DNA from: Parus major
Lineage: Eukaryota > Chordata > Aves > Passeriformes > Paridae
Assembly: GCF_001522545.3 (NCBI RefSeq)
Contig: NC_031770.1
Span: 29,515,365-29,579,364 of the forward strand
Direction of reading: 5' to 3'
Length of the DNA: 64,000 nucleotides
Below the pieces are notes generated by a model. The model had not been told where the DNA came from. It saw only the letters and a program-made list of their open reading frames with translations, and did no database searches. Below, piece after piece: positions 50,558 through 62,801 of the stretch (positions are counted from its first letter, which is position 1; every line of letters begins with the position of its first letter). The position numbers and the translations under genes were made by a program.

Positions 50558-51680
50558 CTGAAAGAGAAATCATGACTCTCAGACATTGCAAGGATTTAAA
50601 CCACAGGGTTTTTCATCCAGAATGAGTAGGTGAGTGTGAAAATTACTACAAAAAGCTAGAACAGCACTGCTTATCACAAAGGGTACAAGATGATGCTATG
50701 TATTTGCCTAATTTTCAAAAATAACCAAAATAACAACAACAAAATCCCTTCTATTTGCACCACAAGGAAACAAAAACCCCACAAACTCTACTGTTTCCTC
50801 ACTGAAACCCACACTGAGATAGCCTTGCTCTCTTGAATACTCCTCAGCTGTGTGATTTATTATCTCATGAAAAGACAGGGACAGCAGTAAGTCCTTTATT
50901 AGTAGTTTTCTTTCCAACAGCAGCATTTCTGCTTTCCCATAAAAGAAAACAAGCTAATCACTGTATTCAGCAGATATTCTCCAAGCATTCTTCTAAAATG
51001 TGGATGAAAGCTCTTCCAGACATTTTTTTTTCTCTGATGAACAGCTTTTTCCTGCATCTTGCATATTTTTCCTGCAACTGCAGAAAGATCTGGAGCCTTC
51101 TTTTTGCACATTTTGATAGCCTGCAGGCCCCACCATCAGCTATCCCAAGTAGTGAGGAGGCAGGGGAAAAATATGTACAAACATGATCTGAGGACAAAGG
51201 AAATTAGCTGTTATTAGAGTGAGCAGCTAACTCAGGGCTGGCTGCTCATTCAGCAAGCAGACGTCCTACGTGGCTCACAGAAATCCAGCTTTACTCACTG
51301 CATTTGAGACACCACTCCTTATCCCCCCTCTCTGTATTTGTATAAACAAAATTTAAATATGCAGATCAGGAGGCTGTAAGTGATCAACAATGCAGGTAAG
51401 ACAGCCCTTTTCCAGAGGAAGCCCCATGGATGTCTCAGACACACAATCAACAACATGAACATGGTATAACACACTAATGCTGCTGAGTGAAAGGAAGTTA
51501 ATTTAATCCCATATGTCAGTCGGTTTATTTAGTGAAGCATGAGGGTAAATAATCCTTGCAGTTGTACCCTCCCAGCTTTAACTGCTGATTTTTATTTTCC
51601 ACTTTTGATTCTGAATCTTTTCCGGGTGGTTAGAATAAAACCAGAGTATGGGAAGAATTATTTTAAAACTAAGGAATAAT

Positions 51681-52134
51681 TGTTGTGAGGTGCCTCAGGG
51701 AGGAAAAGATTTAGTTTCAGATAAGCATTGTTAATGTGAGAGGCATGACTGTAAGCCAAGCTAGTGTGAATTTTGACCTCCTGCTTTGGAGGATGGGCAA
51801 TGTGAGCCCTGGATGAAGTTACCCCATCCCAGACCTCTTGGGAGGAGTGGCCCAGAAGTTCTGATTGGGTTTGAGTCCCTGGGGGTTTCTGCCTTGTTGT
51901 GTTTCTAGTGGTCCCTAACCCTAAACTCCACCCTCAAAGGTGGAGACCCTCAAGGGTTCTATCCCTCAAAACCCCTCACCCTGCCTTTGTTTGGGGCTCT
52001 GTGTCTCTGAATGACAGTTTGTTCCCACGCTGAATAAATGGTTTCATGAACAGAGGCCCGTCTCGTTGGTTACATGCTGGTTCCCAGAAACTGTATCTTC
52101 CCTGGACATGATCCTGCAGTTATGGACTGCAACA
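51681..52134 (+). mobile_element. Solo LTR (family C), copy 2
   Basis: This 454-bp LTR runs from TGTTGTGAGGTGCC to GGACTGCAACA, with an exact ATAAT duplication at 51676-51680 and 52135-52139. It shares GTGAGAGGCATGACTGTAAG, ACTCCACCCTC, CTGAATAAATGG and CTGGACATGATC with the copy at 26451-26902. Confidence 0.92.
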
Positions 52135-52864
52135 ATAATTTTAAAACTCTACTGCATTTCAGGAAAGTCAAACTGAATCTTGTCCACTACAACCAATATG
52201 ACTAAAATTTAGATACCAATGCAATCACCTTGGTATAAAAGAACAGAAAAGACCTCTCAAATCCTCTTCTTTTATATATTTCCAATTAAAAACCCATTTG
52301 AAAATAAATAAACCAAGCACCATATGCATAATGATTCTGCCTGGATTAACCCACTACATTTAATTACAAATATGGTCTTGATACTACAACATCTAGTAAA
52401 TACCTATGTTGCGTTTCAAGATTAAGTACCTATAACTTGTAGCGAGGGCCTCGCAGCCATAATTCTAGAAGAATTTAGTCGGCTCCCCCTGAAATAAAAA
52501 AAAAATCACAAGGTTGTGGATCTTGGAAATTCTGACCCTGTTAGCCTGATTTAAATCTGGTTATCTATGCCAATAAATGCTGCAAAGTCTGTATATTGTA
52601 AAACAAATGGATTCTACTAAATGGAAAAACAAACCTGTAGCATATATTCAACATAACTCAAGAGGAAAGAAAACATGACCTAAATTATATCTCCAGGTGT
52701 GTGTAGAGAAACAGATCAGTAACTAAAATGCCATTTACATAGCCATGTAGGCTGAATAGTGAGAGATGACCTGAATACAGAGAGAGAATCAGTTTTCAAA
52801 CTTAAGTTCCTCTCAGGCTGTCTTTATGAAGTGACTTTTAGGTCATATATCTTTCAGATTAGAA

Positions 52865-53626
52865 TGTCTTGGGTTGCAATGCAAAATATAATGAATAGTA
52901 TGTATTCTACTACCATTTGTTAAAACCAGGTGGGACAGTTTTCTTTATCTCTTCCATGACTTATCCCTCATAACTGGATATCTTCTGTTAATGAGCCAGC
53001 TGTTAAAACCAAGTGTGGCAGTTTTCTTTATCTCTTCCAGGATCCATGCTCTCTCCAGGGACGTATCTTCTGTTATTGAGCCATTGAGTCAGTCACTGTA
53101 TGACTGATAAAATTGAATCATCCTATTGTGAGATGCTTCAACCAGGGGGAAGAGCCATTCCTACCTGAATATAATCAGAGACTTGGAACACCACAGTCAA
53201 TCTTTCTCCACTGGATTCCCAAAGAAAGACTGGACCCATCTACACCACCACTGGACCTTCAGAGGAAAACTACATCCTTCTGCAAGTTCATTGCTTCAAC
53301 AGAACTTATCTGTTCTGTTGAACCTATATCTGTTGAACCTATCTATCACTCCAGGAAGACTGCAGCCATGATTTAATCAGAGTGCTACCAACACCCTGAC
53401 TAACAGGGTGTCAGGTTGTATTCTGACTCTGCTAGTAGGTTTTTTTGTACTGCATTTTTATTTAAATTTTCCTAATAAAGAACTGTTATTTCTATTCCCA
53501 TATCTTTTCCTGAGAGCTCCTTGATTTCAAGATTATAATAATTTGGAGGGGGGTGGTTTACATTTTTCCATTTCAAGGGAGGTTTCTGCCTTCCTTAGAA
53601 GACACCCATCTTTTCAAACCAAGCGA
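52865..53626 (+). mobile_element. Solo LTR (family F) with U3 duplication
   Basis: The element begins TGTCTTGGGTTG and ends at CAAACCAAGCGA, an imperfect inverted match. A tandem duplication of about 82 bp, carrying CAGTTTTCTTTATCTCTTCC, is at 52919-53000 and 53002-53088. A CTAATAAAGAACTG polyadenylation signal is near 53471. A clear target duplication was not found. An alternative right end within TTAGAAGACA near 53604 is possible. Confidence 0.8.
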
Positions 53627-54271
53627 AATCAAAGAATTATTTAAAGATCTTCATTTTACAACAGTGGTTAATTGAAGTTACACAAGACTGTTTCACTATC
53701 CTCTTATCACCAGGTTAACACTCTAATAAAGGAATTAAAAGGAACATTTTCAGGATGTGTTCTTAAATTATAATTCAGTATAATTTCAGACTTTACTAAG
53801 CATTACACATCTGCCCAAAAAGTAACTGTTGATCAAGCATGTTGATGACTACATCAAGTTAATCCAAATTTAGCCTTTAAAATCATTACAAGATATGGAT
53901 GCATATAGAGTTTCATTTAGAAACAATACCTTTTAAAACATCTTGACAATATCCTAAAACTGCTTACACTAAGAAAAGTAGCTCTTTTGAAGTCAAGAAG
54001 CTTTAAAGCAGTTTTTCTAAATCAAGCTTTCATCTGTTGCCTTCATGAATGCAGGAACCCAGCTTTAACTACAGATTAAAAGCCAGCCTCTATCCCATAA
54101 TTAAATGAAAAATTAAAAGCATTCTACTTATTCTACTTATACTGGTTTTTCATAATGTGAGAAGGCAACTCTAAGGAGATTAGCAAACTGTAAGAGTGAA
54201 ATAATTAGACAAGCCGTTCTGTGGAGACGACCTATTTGGTAGACAGTTTTCTATAATCTCGTTTGTTGCAA

Positions 54272-54813
54272 TGTGGAGGGAGGCCAGTCCTCCAAAAGGC
54301 TTCCACCTTGAAGGTCTGTTCCCTAGGATGAAACAAAACTGCTTAGTCATGGTGACTAAGCTATGGACACCTTCCTGCTTCAGGACCCCATGTTATCTCA
54401 ATGTAAACTCACCCAATGAGTTGGAACTCATTTTACTCCAGTCTTAAACCATTGGTCCTTTTCCCAATTCTCCCCTTCACTGTAAAACCCCAGCTTTTGC
54501 CCAGTTCAGGGGATGTGGCCATCCATGGCCCCCTTTGTTGAAGCCTGCTAATAAAGGACTCCTTGGAATGCTACACAGTCCCCCGTCTCTCATCCATGCG
54601 TCGGCTGGGGTAACCCATGAGCTGAGCTGATGACTATAAGAGCTGGAATCACATCTAAAAGAGCTGATCATTTGAATACTCAGGCTGAGCTAGTATGGAT
54701 TATCCCTGGCCGGAAACCGCCTGAGACCCCTGGATGGCTGTTCCTCATGGGACCACTATCCAGGAAGTCTGCAGCAGCTGGGGGTCAGACGAACCTCTGC
54801 ACCGGCCGCAACA
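54272..54813 (+). mobile_element. Solo LTR (family G)
   Basis: This 542-bp LTR runs from TGTGGAGGGAGG to CCGGCCGCAACA, with an exact TTGCAA duplication at 54266-54271 and 54814-54819. AATAAAGGACTCC at about 54551 is the polyadenylation signal, giving plus orientation. Confidence 0.92.
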
Positions 54814-56128
54814 TTGCAATAAGACACTGAAATATAAATTCTAAGCCTACATAATTTATTCTCTCTGAGCAACAGTTCACTGTAATACAGCTAAATACTT
54901 TTGTTTGTTATCAGCCAAATTGAGTTCAACTTGATTTTAATATATGCTGCTTTCTACTTCTCAAAGCTTATGGCCCCCATGAACAAGAATCACAAGTTAT
55001 ACAGTCACGGATTTACCATGTGAGTAGTTATTCAAATACGAGACTGTGTATTTTCTTGAGAAGTTATTTAAGTCCTTCTGCAACAAAGTACTAAATGAAA
55101 GTATACATGGCCAAGGTTCCTGGGTCAGTACCTAAAATTTGGAGCAAATGGAAAATCTATAGCTTTGTTAAACTCAGAACTATGTTTTCATTGCTGAAAA
55201 CATGTAGTTGTGGGTTTACTTGGATTTTTTTTCCTGTTATATTCAACCATGGGCGGAAAACAGCAGTAGTTTTGCTGTGGTGAAAATATATCACAGAAGG
55301 ATAGCAGAGGAGAGGATGGAAACACAGCTGAATGGTTAAGATGGAGAAGTCATGAATGGTGGAAAGGGCATGAATGGATGAAAGACATAAAGGAGGTGAG
55401 TGATGGTGCAGCTTAACGAGCATGAAACAAATGAAGAAAAATTAGGAGAGTCAAGAGGACAGACTGGGAGCCTCTCAGTGTATGTATACAATTAAGTGTG
55501 ATTAATCTCCAGTGAGCACACTCTAAATTAGCACATTTAACAATCTGAAGACAGAATTCCTTACAAATCCCTAACATCTTCATAAGAAAGCCCCTTTATA
55601 TAGCCATAATTTGTCTTCATAGGCCAGTAAGCATTTTAACCACTTTTCAACATCTTTGAAACTATTCCTGTTGAAACAAAAAACAGCATCCACACAGAAC
55701 CAAGGTGATCAATGACACAAAAGCAACACTAATACAGTGAAATCAGAGCACACAGGGTATAAAGCTTCCAGACAAAATGTACCATGAAATGGAATTAAAG
55801 TGGAGAGTTCTCAGAGCTTCAGAGGCAACTGGTGACCCCTGGGATTATCTTCTCTCTTCTCCCACCACCACATATAAGGTCTTACATGCAACAGAATGAG
55901 AAACTCTTTCTTACATTTGCATTTCTTTTGTCTTTTCTTGCCTGTTTTTAAACTGAACCACTTATACTAAACTTTTTCATGTTCTTAATATTTCAGGATA
56001 ACAAGCAAGAGTTTGCCTTGCTACTAAAGGCTCACACATAACACTACAATCACTGGGATGTCTAAATTGCTAGTCTTAACCTTCAAAAGCAAATGATAAG
56101 GAACTTGACATTAAAGAACAGTTTGGCA

Positions 56129-56497
56129 CGTATGGATGCTGAATGCAAGAAAGCAGGCAGGGAGCACAGAGCCTGTGTGAAACTAAGTCACACAAGGTTC
56201 TCACTTTGGCCTGAGAAATCATAAGGAAGAATCCAAGCAGTCCTTGGGGAAAGACAACAACCTTTGCAGGTGTTGTTTAGATCCTTGTTGTTCACTTGCA
56301 AGAAACAGTCAAGGGATGTAGTACCCAATTGACCAATGATGGCGATGTGTTGGTTTAATGACCAATGAGAGTCTTACCTCTCGGACCTTCTCAGACCTGT
56401 CTGTAAATGAAGATTGAGAATAATAAAACTTGCTCTCCTGGGCAACCCAGCTAAGAGAGTCTGTGTCATACTTCGCTGTTCCTAATATAGTGCGACA
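56129..56497 (+). mobile_element. Solo LTR (short family A), copy 2
   Basis: This element of about 369 bp ends in ATATAGTGCGACA and is flanked by GGCA at 56125-56128 and 56498-56501. Its first dinucleotide appears mutated to CG. It has GAATAATAAAACTTGC near 56420 as its polyadenylation signal. It matches the copy at 4216-4538 along its length. Confidence 0.82.
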
Positions 56498-56759
56498 GGC
56501 ACGACCTTGATATTCTTCCCTTGGATAGCAATGCTGGCATATCTGTCTTGTGAGAGGAAAATTCAGATTATACTTACTGCCTTGTAGCTCAGAAGGGCAC
56601 TAGTGAGTTACTCTTAAACTTCACTGTCATTTTTGAAAAGCCCAATGGAACACATTATTTCAAGGCTATTCTGCTCAGGATCAGCATATCAACTAAGTCC
56701 AAGATAGGTGAAGATTACACATTACAAGCCTTACACTCATTCTGACTTGTAACATTCTT

Positions 56760-57074
56760 TCTGGTATAATACAGATCTTATTATATCATCACTTAGCCAA
56801 CATAAGCTATAGGTTTGCATCAATACACCAGCACAGAGCAGAGCAGGACAATCCCCACCCTTGCCTGGCTGGTGATGCTGTGCCAGATGCATCCAACGAC
56901 ATGCTTGGCCCTCTTGACTGCCAGAGCACTGATTACTCATGTTCAACTTTTCATCAACCAGTGTCTTTCTGTGCCACTGCTTTCCAGCATCTCATTCCCC
57001 AGTCTGTCTGTACATCCAGGGTTGCCCCATTCCAGGTGCAGAATCCAGCACTTTCCCTTGCTGAACTACATATG
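56760..57074 (-). pseudogene. CR1 LINE fragment, distal part, split by LTR
   Basis: The minus strand shows degenerate CR1 ORF2 sequence after the RT core: nucleotide blocks corresponding to FSKGKCWILHL-like and LNMSNQC-like frames at about 57055 and 56940. It continues the CR1 at 57970-58384 across the LTR at 57081-57969. Confidence 0.82.
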
Positions 57075-57080
57075 GTTGGT

Positions 57081-57969
57081 TGTAAGAGCCGACAGAGAGA
57101 TGGGGACTTCAGATGGCTTTTCTTGATAATGCTGTTTATTCCATATATTGGGTTACAGCAGGGGGGTGTGGGTCGGCCTGTTACTGTTGAAGATGAATAG
57201 ATCACACGGACACAGGTCGAGGTGTGGTGAAAGAAAAAGCAGAGTTTATTTTTCCTCCCAGGATTTATAGGCTTCTTACTACGGCCAGGGATTGGATGGT
57301 CAGGATAGCACTTTCTCACTGCACTCGCTATGAGAGATGCCCATCACAAGATGTGTAACAGAAAGAATGTACACTATCTATGTTTACAGTTACTGTCCTG
57401 GGAAAGTCTTTAGAAAACTATGTTAGCAAGCTCAGAAGCTGAGTTTTCAGGGCGACGTCGGCCTACAGCTGCTGGCTATATGCAAGCCACGTGTCCTGAA
57501 GCCCCTTTGGTTCTGGTTACAACGCATTATATCTCTTTCTTTTGCTGTGCATATTATTACATAGCAACCAATCAGCATCATACACAATACACATTTACAT
57601 CTATCCTATCCAAACTAGAATCACCATACTATGTTAGTGACTAACTAATCATCTGAGCTAGTAATTACATGTTAAAACTTTGAAACTTGTTTTGCAGTGG
57701 AAAATTTGTTTTGCTTTGGTAAAAAACATCTTTCTGTCTATGCATTTTTACTTGGTAGCAAACATGCTTTGTTTGAAGACCACTTAACCAGTTGGACTTT
57801 AGCCATAAAACTTCCTTCTAACTGACTAAACCTTTGTTCTTTCAGCTGTTTCAGCAACAACTATTCCTAAAAACATCTTTTTATGTATCAAAGCTTGCTT
57901 TCATTTCTAGAGAACCTTCTGCTAAGCATTCCATAAAACTTTTCTGTTAAATTCTCATCCTTCCCAACA
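57081..57969 (-). mobile_element. Solo LTR (family H), inserted in CR1
   Basis: This 889-bp LTR runs (minus sense) from TGTTGGGAAGGATG to GGCTCTTACA, with an exact 6-bp duplication GTTGGT at 57075-57080 and 57970-57975. It cuts a CR1 copy whose two halves rejoin at the duplication. A TTTATTTTTCC segment near 57246 is the reverse polyadenylation signal. The 6-bp duplication suggests an ERVK-like element (inference). Confidence 0.93.
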
Positions 57970-58384
57970 GTTGGTGATTGTCCACCACTCTGATTTGTCT
58001 ATGTCTCCCTGCAGGGCCTCTCTCAAGAGAATCAACAGCTCCTCCCAGTTTTGTACTGTCTCCAAACTTGCTTAGTATCCTTTCCAGTCCTATGTCCAAG
58101 TTGTTTATGAAGATGCTGAAGAACAACAGGTCATGGACGGGGCCCTGCAGAACCCCACTAGTGCCAGGTCCCCAGTCAGATGTCAGCCTATTCCCTGTAA
58201 CCCTTTGTGCCATGAGCCAGTAGCTCACCCCTCACATGATGTGTTTATTCAGTTGGGTGCTGGACATTCTGTCCAGAAGGATCCCATGAGAGAGTGTATC
58301 CAAAACTTTACTGAAGTGTACTGTACTGAACTTGGTATTAACAGTGTCCTTTGACTCACTGTTCACCCCCTGATAAAACAGTCC
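57970..58384 (-). pseudogene. CR1 LINE fragment, reverse transcriptase core, dead
   Basis: The minus frame at 57947-58228 reads GTSGVLQGPVHDLLFFSIFI then NNLDIGLERILSKFGDSTKL, the CR1 reverse transcriptase around its catalytic box. The usual FADD of CR1 is FGDS here, so a catalytic aspartate is lost. The copy is also truncated and interrupted. Confidence 0.88.
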
Positions 58385-58581
58385 TGTTGAGGATAAGTCC
58401 TTCAACTACAGCACTTCTTAAGACCCAAAGACATTCTGGAAGTTTCATTCTCTGGAAGGGAGAAGGCTTTATTGCTCAACTGTCACTCTCCCAGAGATGA
58501 TATTCAACCCAATTTTATAACTACTTAGTTCAACTTCTGTGTAATAAGTTAATCTAAATCCATTATGTGCAACATCTCACA
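58385..58581 (-). mobile_element. Very short solo LTR (family I)
   Basis: This 197-bp element runs from TGTTGAGGATAAG to ACATCTCACA, flanked by GTCC at 58381-58384 and 58582-58585. GGCTTTATTGCTC near 58467 reads as GCAATAAAGCC on the minus strand. It is adjacent to the CR1 remnant. Confidence 0.75.
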
Positions 58582-60258
58582 GTCCATTTACTCTCCTTTG
58601 GGAACTGAAGCTATGCCGAAGGAGGAGAAGATACATCAAAAAATAATGTCTCTACTATAGATAGTTCAAAAGAAGTATCATTTAAAGGCATCCTTTTACA
58701 GAGATCATAAATTAGATCGTACTTCAGGACTGACATTAGCTAGATTTATGTATTTATCAAATTGTTTTCCCACATTACGTTGCCCAGTATCAAGTTTAAT
58801 GTAGTCATTTGACATTATGCAACACTAAGTGACCCACTGAGATAAAATCATTGCTCTCAGTCCCTTTTATAAGACTGCTTGACTGATCAGACGATATAAT
58901 ATTAATTATGCTTCCAACTCATATTTCACAAGATACTTCATCCAGTGGTTGGATCATTCTGTACAAATTCCTCACCCCTCAGAAAAAACAAACAGGATCA
59001 AAACAACTTATCTTTCAGAGGGAAGCCAGCTTCTAGGAGTTTCTCCTGTAAATTTTTCTCTTCCTTAGTTACTAATGAACCAATTATTTCTGAAGCACCA
59101 GAAAAATTCACCTTTCAGCATCCTCCCTGCTATTGAAAAGCAAAAAATTAGCTCCCTCAAAAGGAGCTACTGAATTCAGGAAGAAACTCCCTGGTGAAAC
59201 CTGCCAGCTGTTCTTCTCCTTAGGCTGCAGCAGTACTAGTACTTAGTACTTTTAAGTCCTTCAAGAAAAACAAAGAGTCTCAGGACTTCAGTAAAGGCAA
59301 ATCTAGGGAACAGTGTTTCACCATCTGTCCAAACATGGAAAGCCCTCTGTTCTGTCACTGACTTTGAGTTTCATGACATTAAGCTTTTGAACTCAAAGCT
59401 GCGAGAGGAAGTTCTCATCAAACAATTATATAAGATCAACACAAAGAAAATACATCCCTCTGCCTGCCTCTTCAGAGCTGCTCAGCCCAGATTTTTTTTT
59501 CTTTTGTTTTCATTTGTTGCTGTTATTCTTTTTGTTTGTTTTAGACCAGTGGCTGAATCTCAGCATTCCTCTTTCTCTGTCTCAGCTGAAAATGACACTG
59601 CACCTCACAGTCCCTCATCCTGGCCTTTCTGCCTTTTCCTTTTCTCTTTTACACACCTGTACAGCTTCATAAAGAAGGTTTGGCTGGGCTCAATCCCACA
59701 GCAGCCTTTAATAGCATCTATAAGGGCACTTATGACCACCACCCTATTCCCCTCTCCCACCCCCTCCATTCTTAAGACCTGTTCTTTCTAGATTAAGGAA
59801 AAAAGAATAAGCACAGGCATCTCCTAAAGGTCTAGAAATGCAGAAGGCTTCTGCACAGAATCTGAGATAAGGTATTTTAAAGAACAAAACCAAAACTGAT
59901 TGAGGCCTACTTCTATTTCTTGGTACTTCTGCAAAGGAAGCTCCCAGTTCAGCTGTCTGTTCCACAAATCATTCCAAATACATGAACTGTCTGAGCAGGC
60001 AGAAGAGTTTCACCCTAACCACAAGGTTTTCATTTCAGGACCAAACACTACAGGTCTGTCCTGGGATCTTTCATCTGTACTTTGAAAATAACCAGTTTTC
60101 CCAACCCTGAAAATTTTGTTTTTACAAGGTGCATCTCAATGAGAAAAATATCTCGAGGCCTTGTAATTTTCTGGATCAAGACAAAGTATTTGGCATTCAG
60201 AGACACAGATGTCAAAGAAAACTTTTGAAGACCTAAATCAACTTGCAAAGTATACAGT

Positions 60259-61698
60259 TGTCGTGGTTTTAAAGCAGTAACTAAAAAATTACTAGAAAAC
60301 TTACTTATTTTCTTGCTGTGAGATATGGATTAGAACAAGAGTAAAACAGGCTTAAAACTTAAAAGGAATAAAGAAAGTTTATTAACAAAAACTAAGAATA
60401 AGAAAACCAGAATAAAACTTCCAGAAAACCCTTTTCTCCTCCCACTATTCAACTATTCCCTTGTTCACATGACAACATAGAGACAAAAAACCTTTGGTGT
60501 TTAAAACAGTCTCAATTCTTACTAGAGTCTTCTTATCAGTCTTTGTAGAGCAACAGAAGTCTTCTTCTGCTAATCTATGGAGTTTCTCACATGAAATCTA
60601 ATTTTCTTCATACCTTTCTATTTCTCTGATGCTAGCTGCCCGGAAATCTGTCATCAGTTGTCTCCTCCCATTTCTCATCACTCTGAGGTGTGTTATGGGC
60701 CATGAGTCTAGGGATGTCATTTTTAAGGATGAGTTATTCAAAGGCAAAAGTTCTCTTCATCTGTCTCTGTGAGCCTCCCTGGAAACAGAAGTTTTCTCTT
60801 TGCCTCTACAAAGCTACAAATCTTCAACTATTAATTCTCCCTTTCTGTTCCAGCACCTCACTGTATCACAATTACTCCACTTTTTGCTCAAAATCCACAC
60901 TTTGAACTACTCTATTCCTCCCAATATACTCTGTTATGAATTAAAGGAGTTTTTTCAGAACACTATTGTCCATCTTCATAGCTTTAACAGAAAAATATTT
61001 CAGCTTATTAAAGCATCTCCTTATTCTTTACTTCTGCAGCTTAATCCTTTTCTTTACTGTCTCTGATAGTTTATAAAGTCTCTTTACATGTTGATTAATC
61101 TCTCTTTCTCTCTCTGGAAAAAAATGATTAATCTGCAAGTTTCATCTGGGTAATGAAAGGGTTAAAATCTTGCCCAGGCTTTGTAGATGATTCTGTGATT
61201 TCTGCCGGAGCAGCGGCTGGAGTTGTCTGCAATGGAAGATTCTTCATGGCTGTTCTGGAGAGTGTGGTCACTGCTTCAGCCCGACACAGGTCAAGAGCTT
61301 TTTTTTTCCTTTTCTTACTCGACAGTCTCTGGTGAATTCAGTCACAGTAAAAAACTGCAGCTGAGACCGGCCTGGCCCGGCCAGAGCCCGGGGGGAAGCC
61401 CCGCAGGTCCCATCTCCCGGCTGGGATCCGCGGCAGGCTCCCATGGCCTGGGCAGGGGGATGGGAGCCAGCTAGAGCTCTGTTACTTTTCACAGCCAGGA
61501 AACAAAGAGACAAAGAAATTCCCAGGCTTAGGTCTTAAGGTGGTGTTCACAGGTTGATCTCATTTTTCAATGGTCAAAACTGCTGTCAATTCTTAGAAAT
61601 TGCCAGTTGTTGGCCAGGAGAGAAACTCCCACCAGCCTCCAGCAGTTTTAACTTCTTTAGATGTTTCTCTTTGTTTTCTTAAATAGCAATCTACCACA
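60259..61698 (-). mobile_element. Solo LTR (long family B), copy 3
   Basis: This 1.44-kb LTR runs from TGTCGTGGTTTTAAAG to GCAATCTACCACA, with an exact ACAGT duplication at 60254-60258 and 61699-61703. It is strongly similar to copy 1 for most of its length, including GAATAAAGAAAGTTTATTAAC, read as AATAAA on the minus strand, and the GC-rich block at about 61370-61470. Confidence 0.92.
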
Positions 61699-62061
61699 AC
61701 AGTTTCAAAATAAAGGTAATAAAGTCTAACATTTCAGCATGCTATAAAATTTAGCATCACCTTCTAGAGAAATAAATAAATTAAATCAAACTCCTGTAGG
61801 TCAATTAAGATAGTTTGAAAATGTGGTGCAAAGCTGTGTTCATAGGGTTCAAGTTTCCAATGTTTCTGTCTCCAGTGATAGACAGACCTGGGACAAGAAC
61901 AGTTACCTGCAGAGCTTTTTTTGTCCCATGAAGAACTTCCCAAGGATGGAAAGATTTTTTGCTTTGGTGACTGTAAGACCCATGGATCCAGATGCTCATT
62001 GTTGAGGAAGGTACACATTTAGATTGGCAGCTGCTGTTACCAGAAAATGTTATTTTCATTA

Positions 62062-62801
62062 TGTTATAAATGCAAAGGAAAATTCGTGATACGAATTAAA
62101 AAAGAAAGATTTATTAATAAACAACAAAGAGCAACAACAATTAAAAACCACAATAAAATAGTCAGCGCAGCGCTGGGTGGACAGGGTCTACACCAAAGGT
62201 ATAGGATTCCCAAATCCACGCTTGAGGGTTTCCAAGCCTCTGTTTTTATAGGGATTTTATGTCCTCNNNNNNNNNNNNNNNNNNNNNNNNNNNNNNNNNN
62301 NNNNNNNNNNNNNNNNNNNNNNNNNNNNNNNNNNNNNNNNNNNNNNNNNNNNNNNNNNNNNNNNNNNNNNNNNNNNNNNNNNNNNNNNNNNNNNNNNNNN
62401 NNNNNNNNNNNNNNNNNNNNNNNNNNNNNNNNNNNNNNNNNNNNNNNNNNNNNNNNNNNNNNNNNNNNNNNNNNNNNNNNNNNNNNNNNNNNNNNNNNNN
62501 NNNNNNNNNNNNNNNNNNNNNNNNNNNNNNNNNNNNNNNNNNNNNNNNNNNNNNNNNNNNNNNNNNNNNNNNNNNNNNNNNNNNNNNNNNNNNNNNNNNN
62601 NNNNNNNNNNNNNNNNNNNNNNNNNNNNNNNNNNNNNNNNNNNNNNNNNNNNNNNTTCTGATGGCTCTTGTCCTGTCTATTTGTCTGAGTTGATGGGTCT
62701 TCCTGAGTTCGTTATCTTGGGTGTTGGTTGCAATCTGTTGCTTTCCAAAGGGGGTCCCGACCAGACCCGGAGAGGGGTTTTTTCACATTTTATATTTTAC
62801 A
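62062..62801 (-). mobile_element. LTR element interrupted by assembly gap
   Basis: The outer ends are TGTTATAAATGC and TTTATATTTTACA, flanked by an exact 6-bp TCATTA duplication at 62056-62061 and 62802-62807. AAGATTTATTAATAAAC near 62107 gives minus orientation. A run of N at 62267-62655 lies inside. It could be one solo LTR or a longer provirus collapsed into the gap. Confidence 0.85.
62267..62655. other. Assembly gap (389 N)
   Basis: This is an unresolved run of N. Translated frames crossing it are meaningless. Confidence 1.

Noticed and set aside
50708..50926. Minus frame starting MLLLERKLLIKDLLLSLSF considered as signal-peptide exon 1
   Set aside because: It has a charged segment after the Met and no cleavage-site pattern or GT donor at a matching position. 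It is also very close to exon 2.
62047..62693. Long open frames of 144-204 codons at the right side
   Set aside because: They run through the 389-base N gap, so the frame is an artefact.
51681..62801. A full-length provirus formed by the LTR cluster
   Set aside because: The neighbouring LTRs are different families with separate duplications, and no gag, pol or env-like sequence lies between them.
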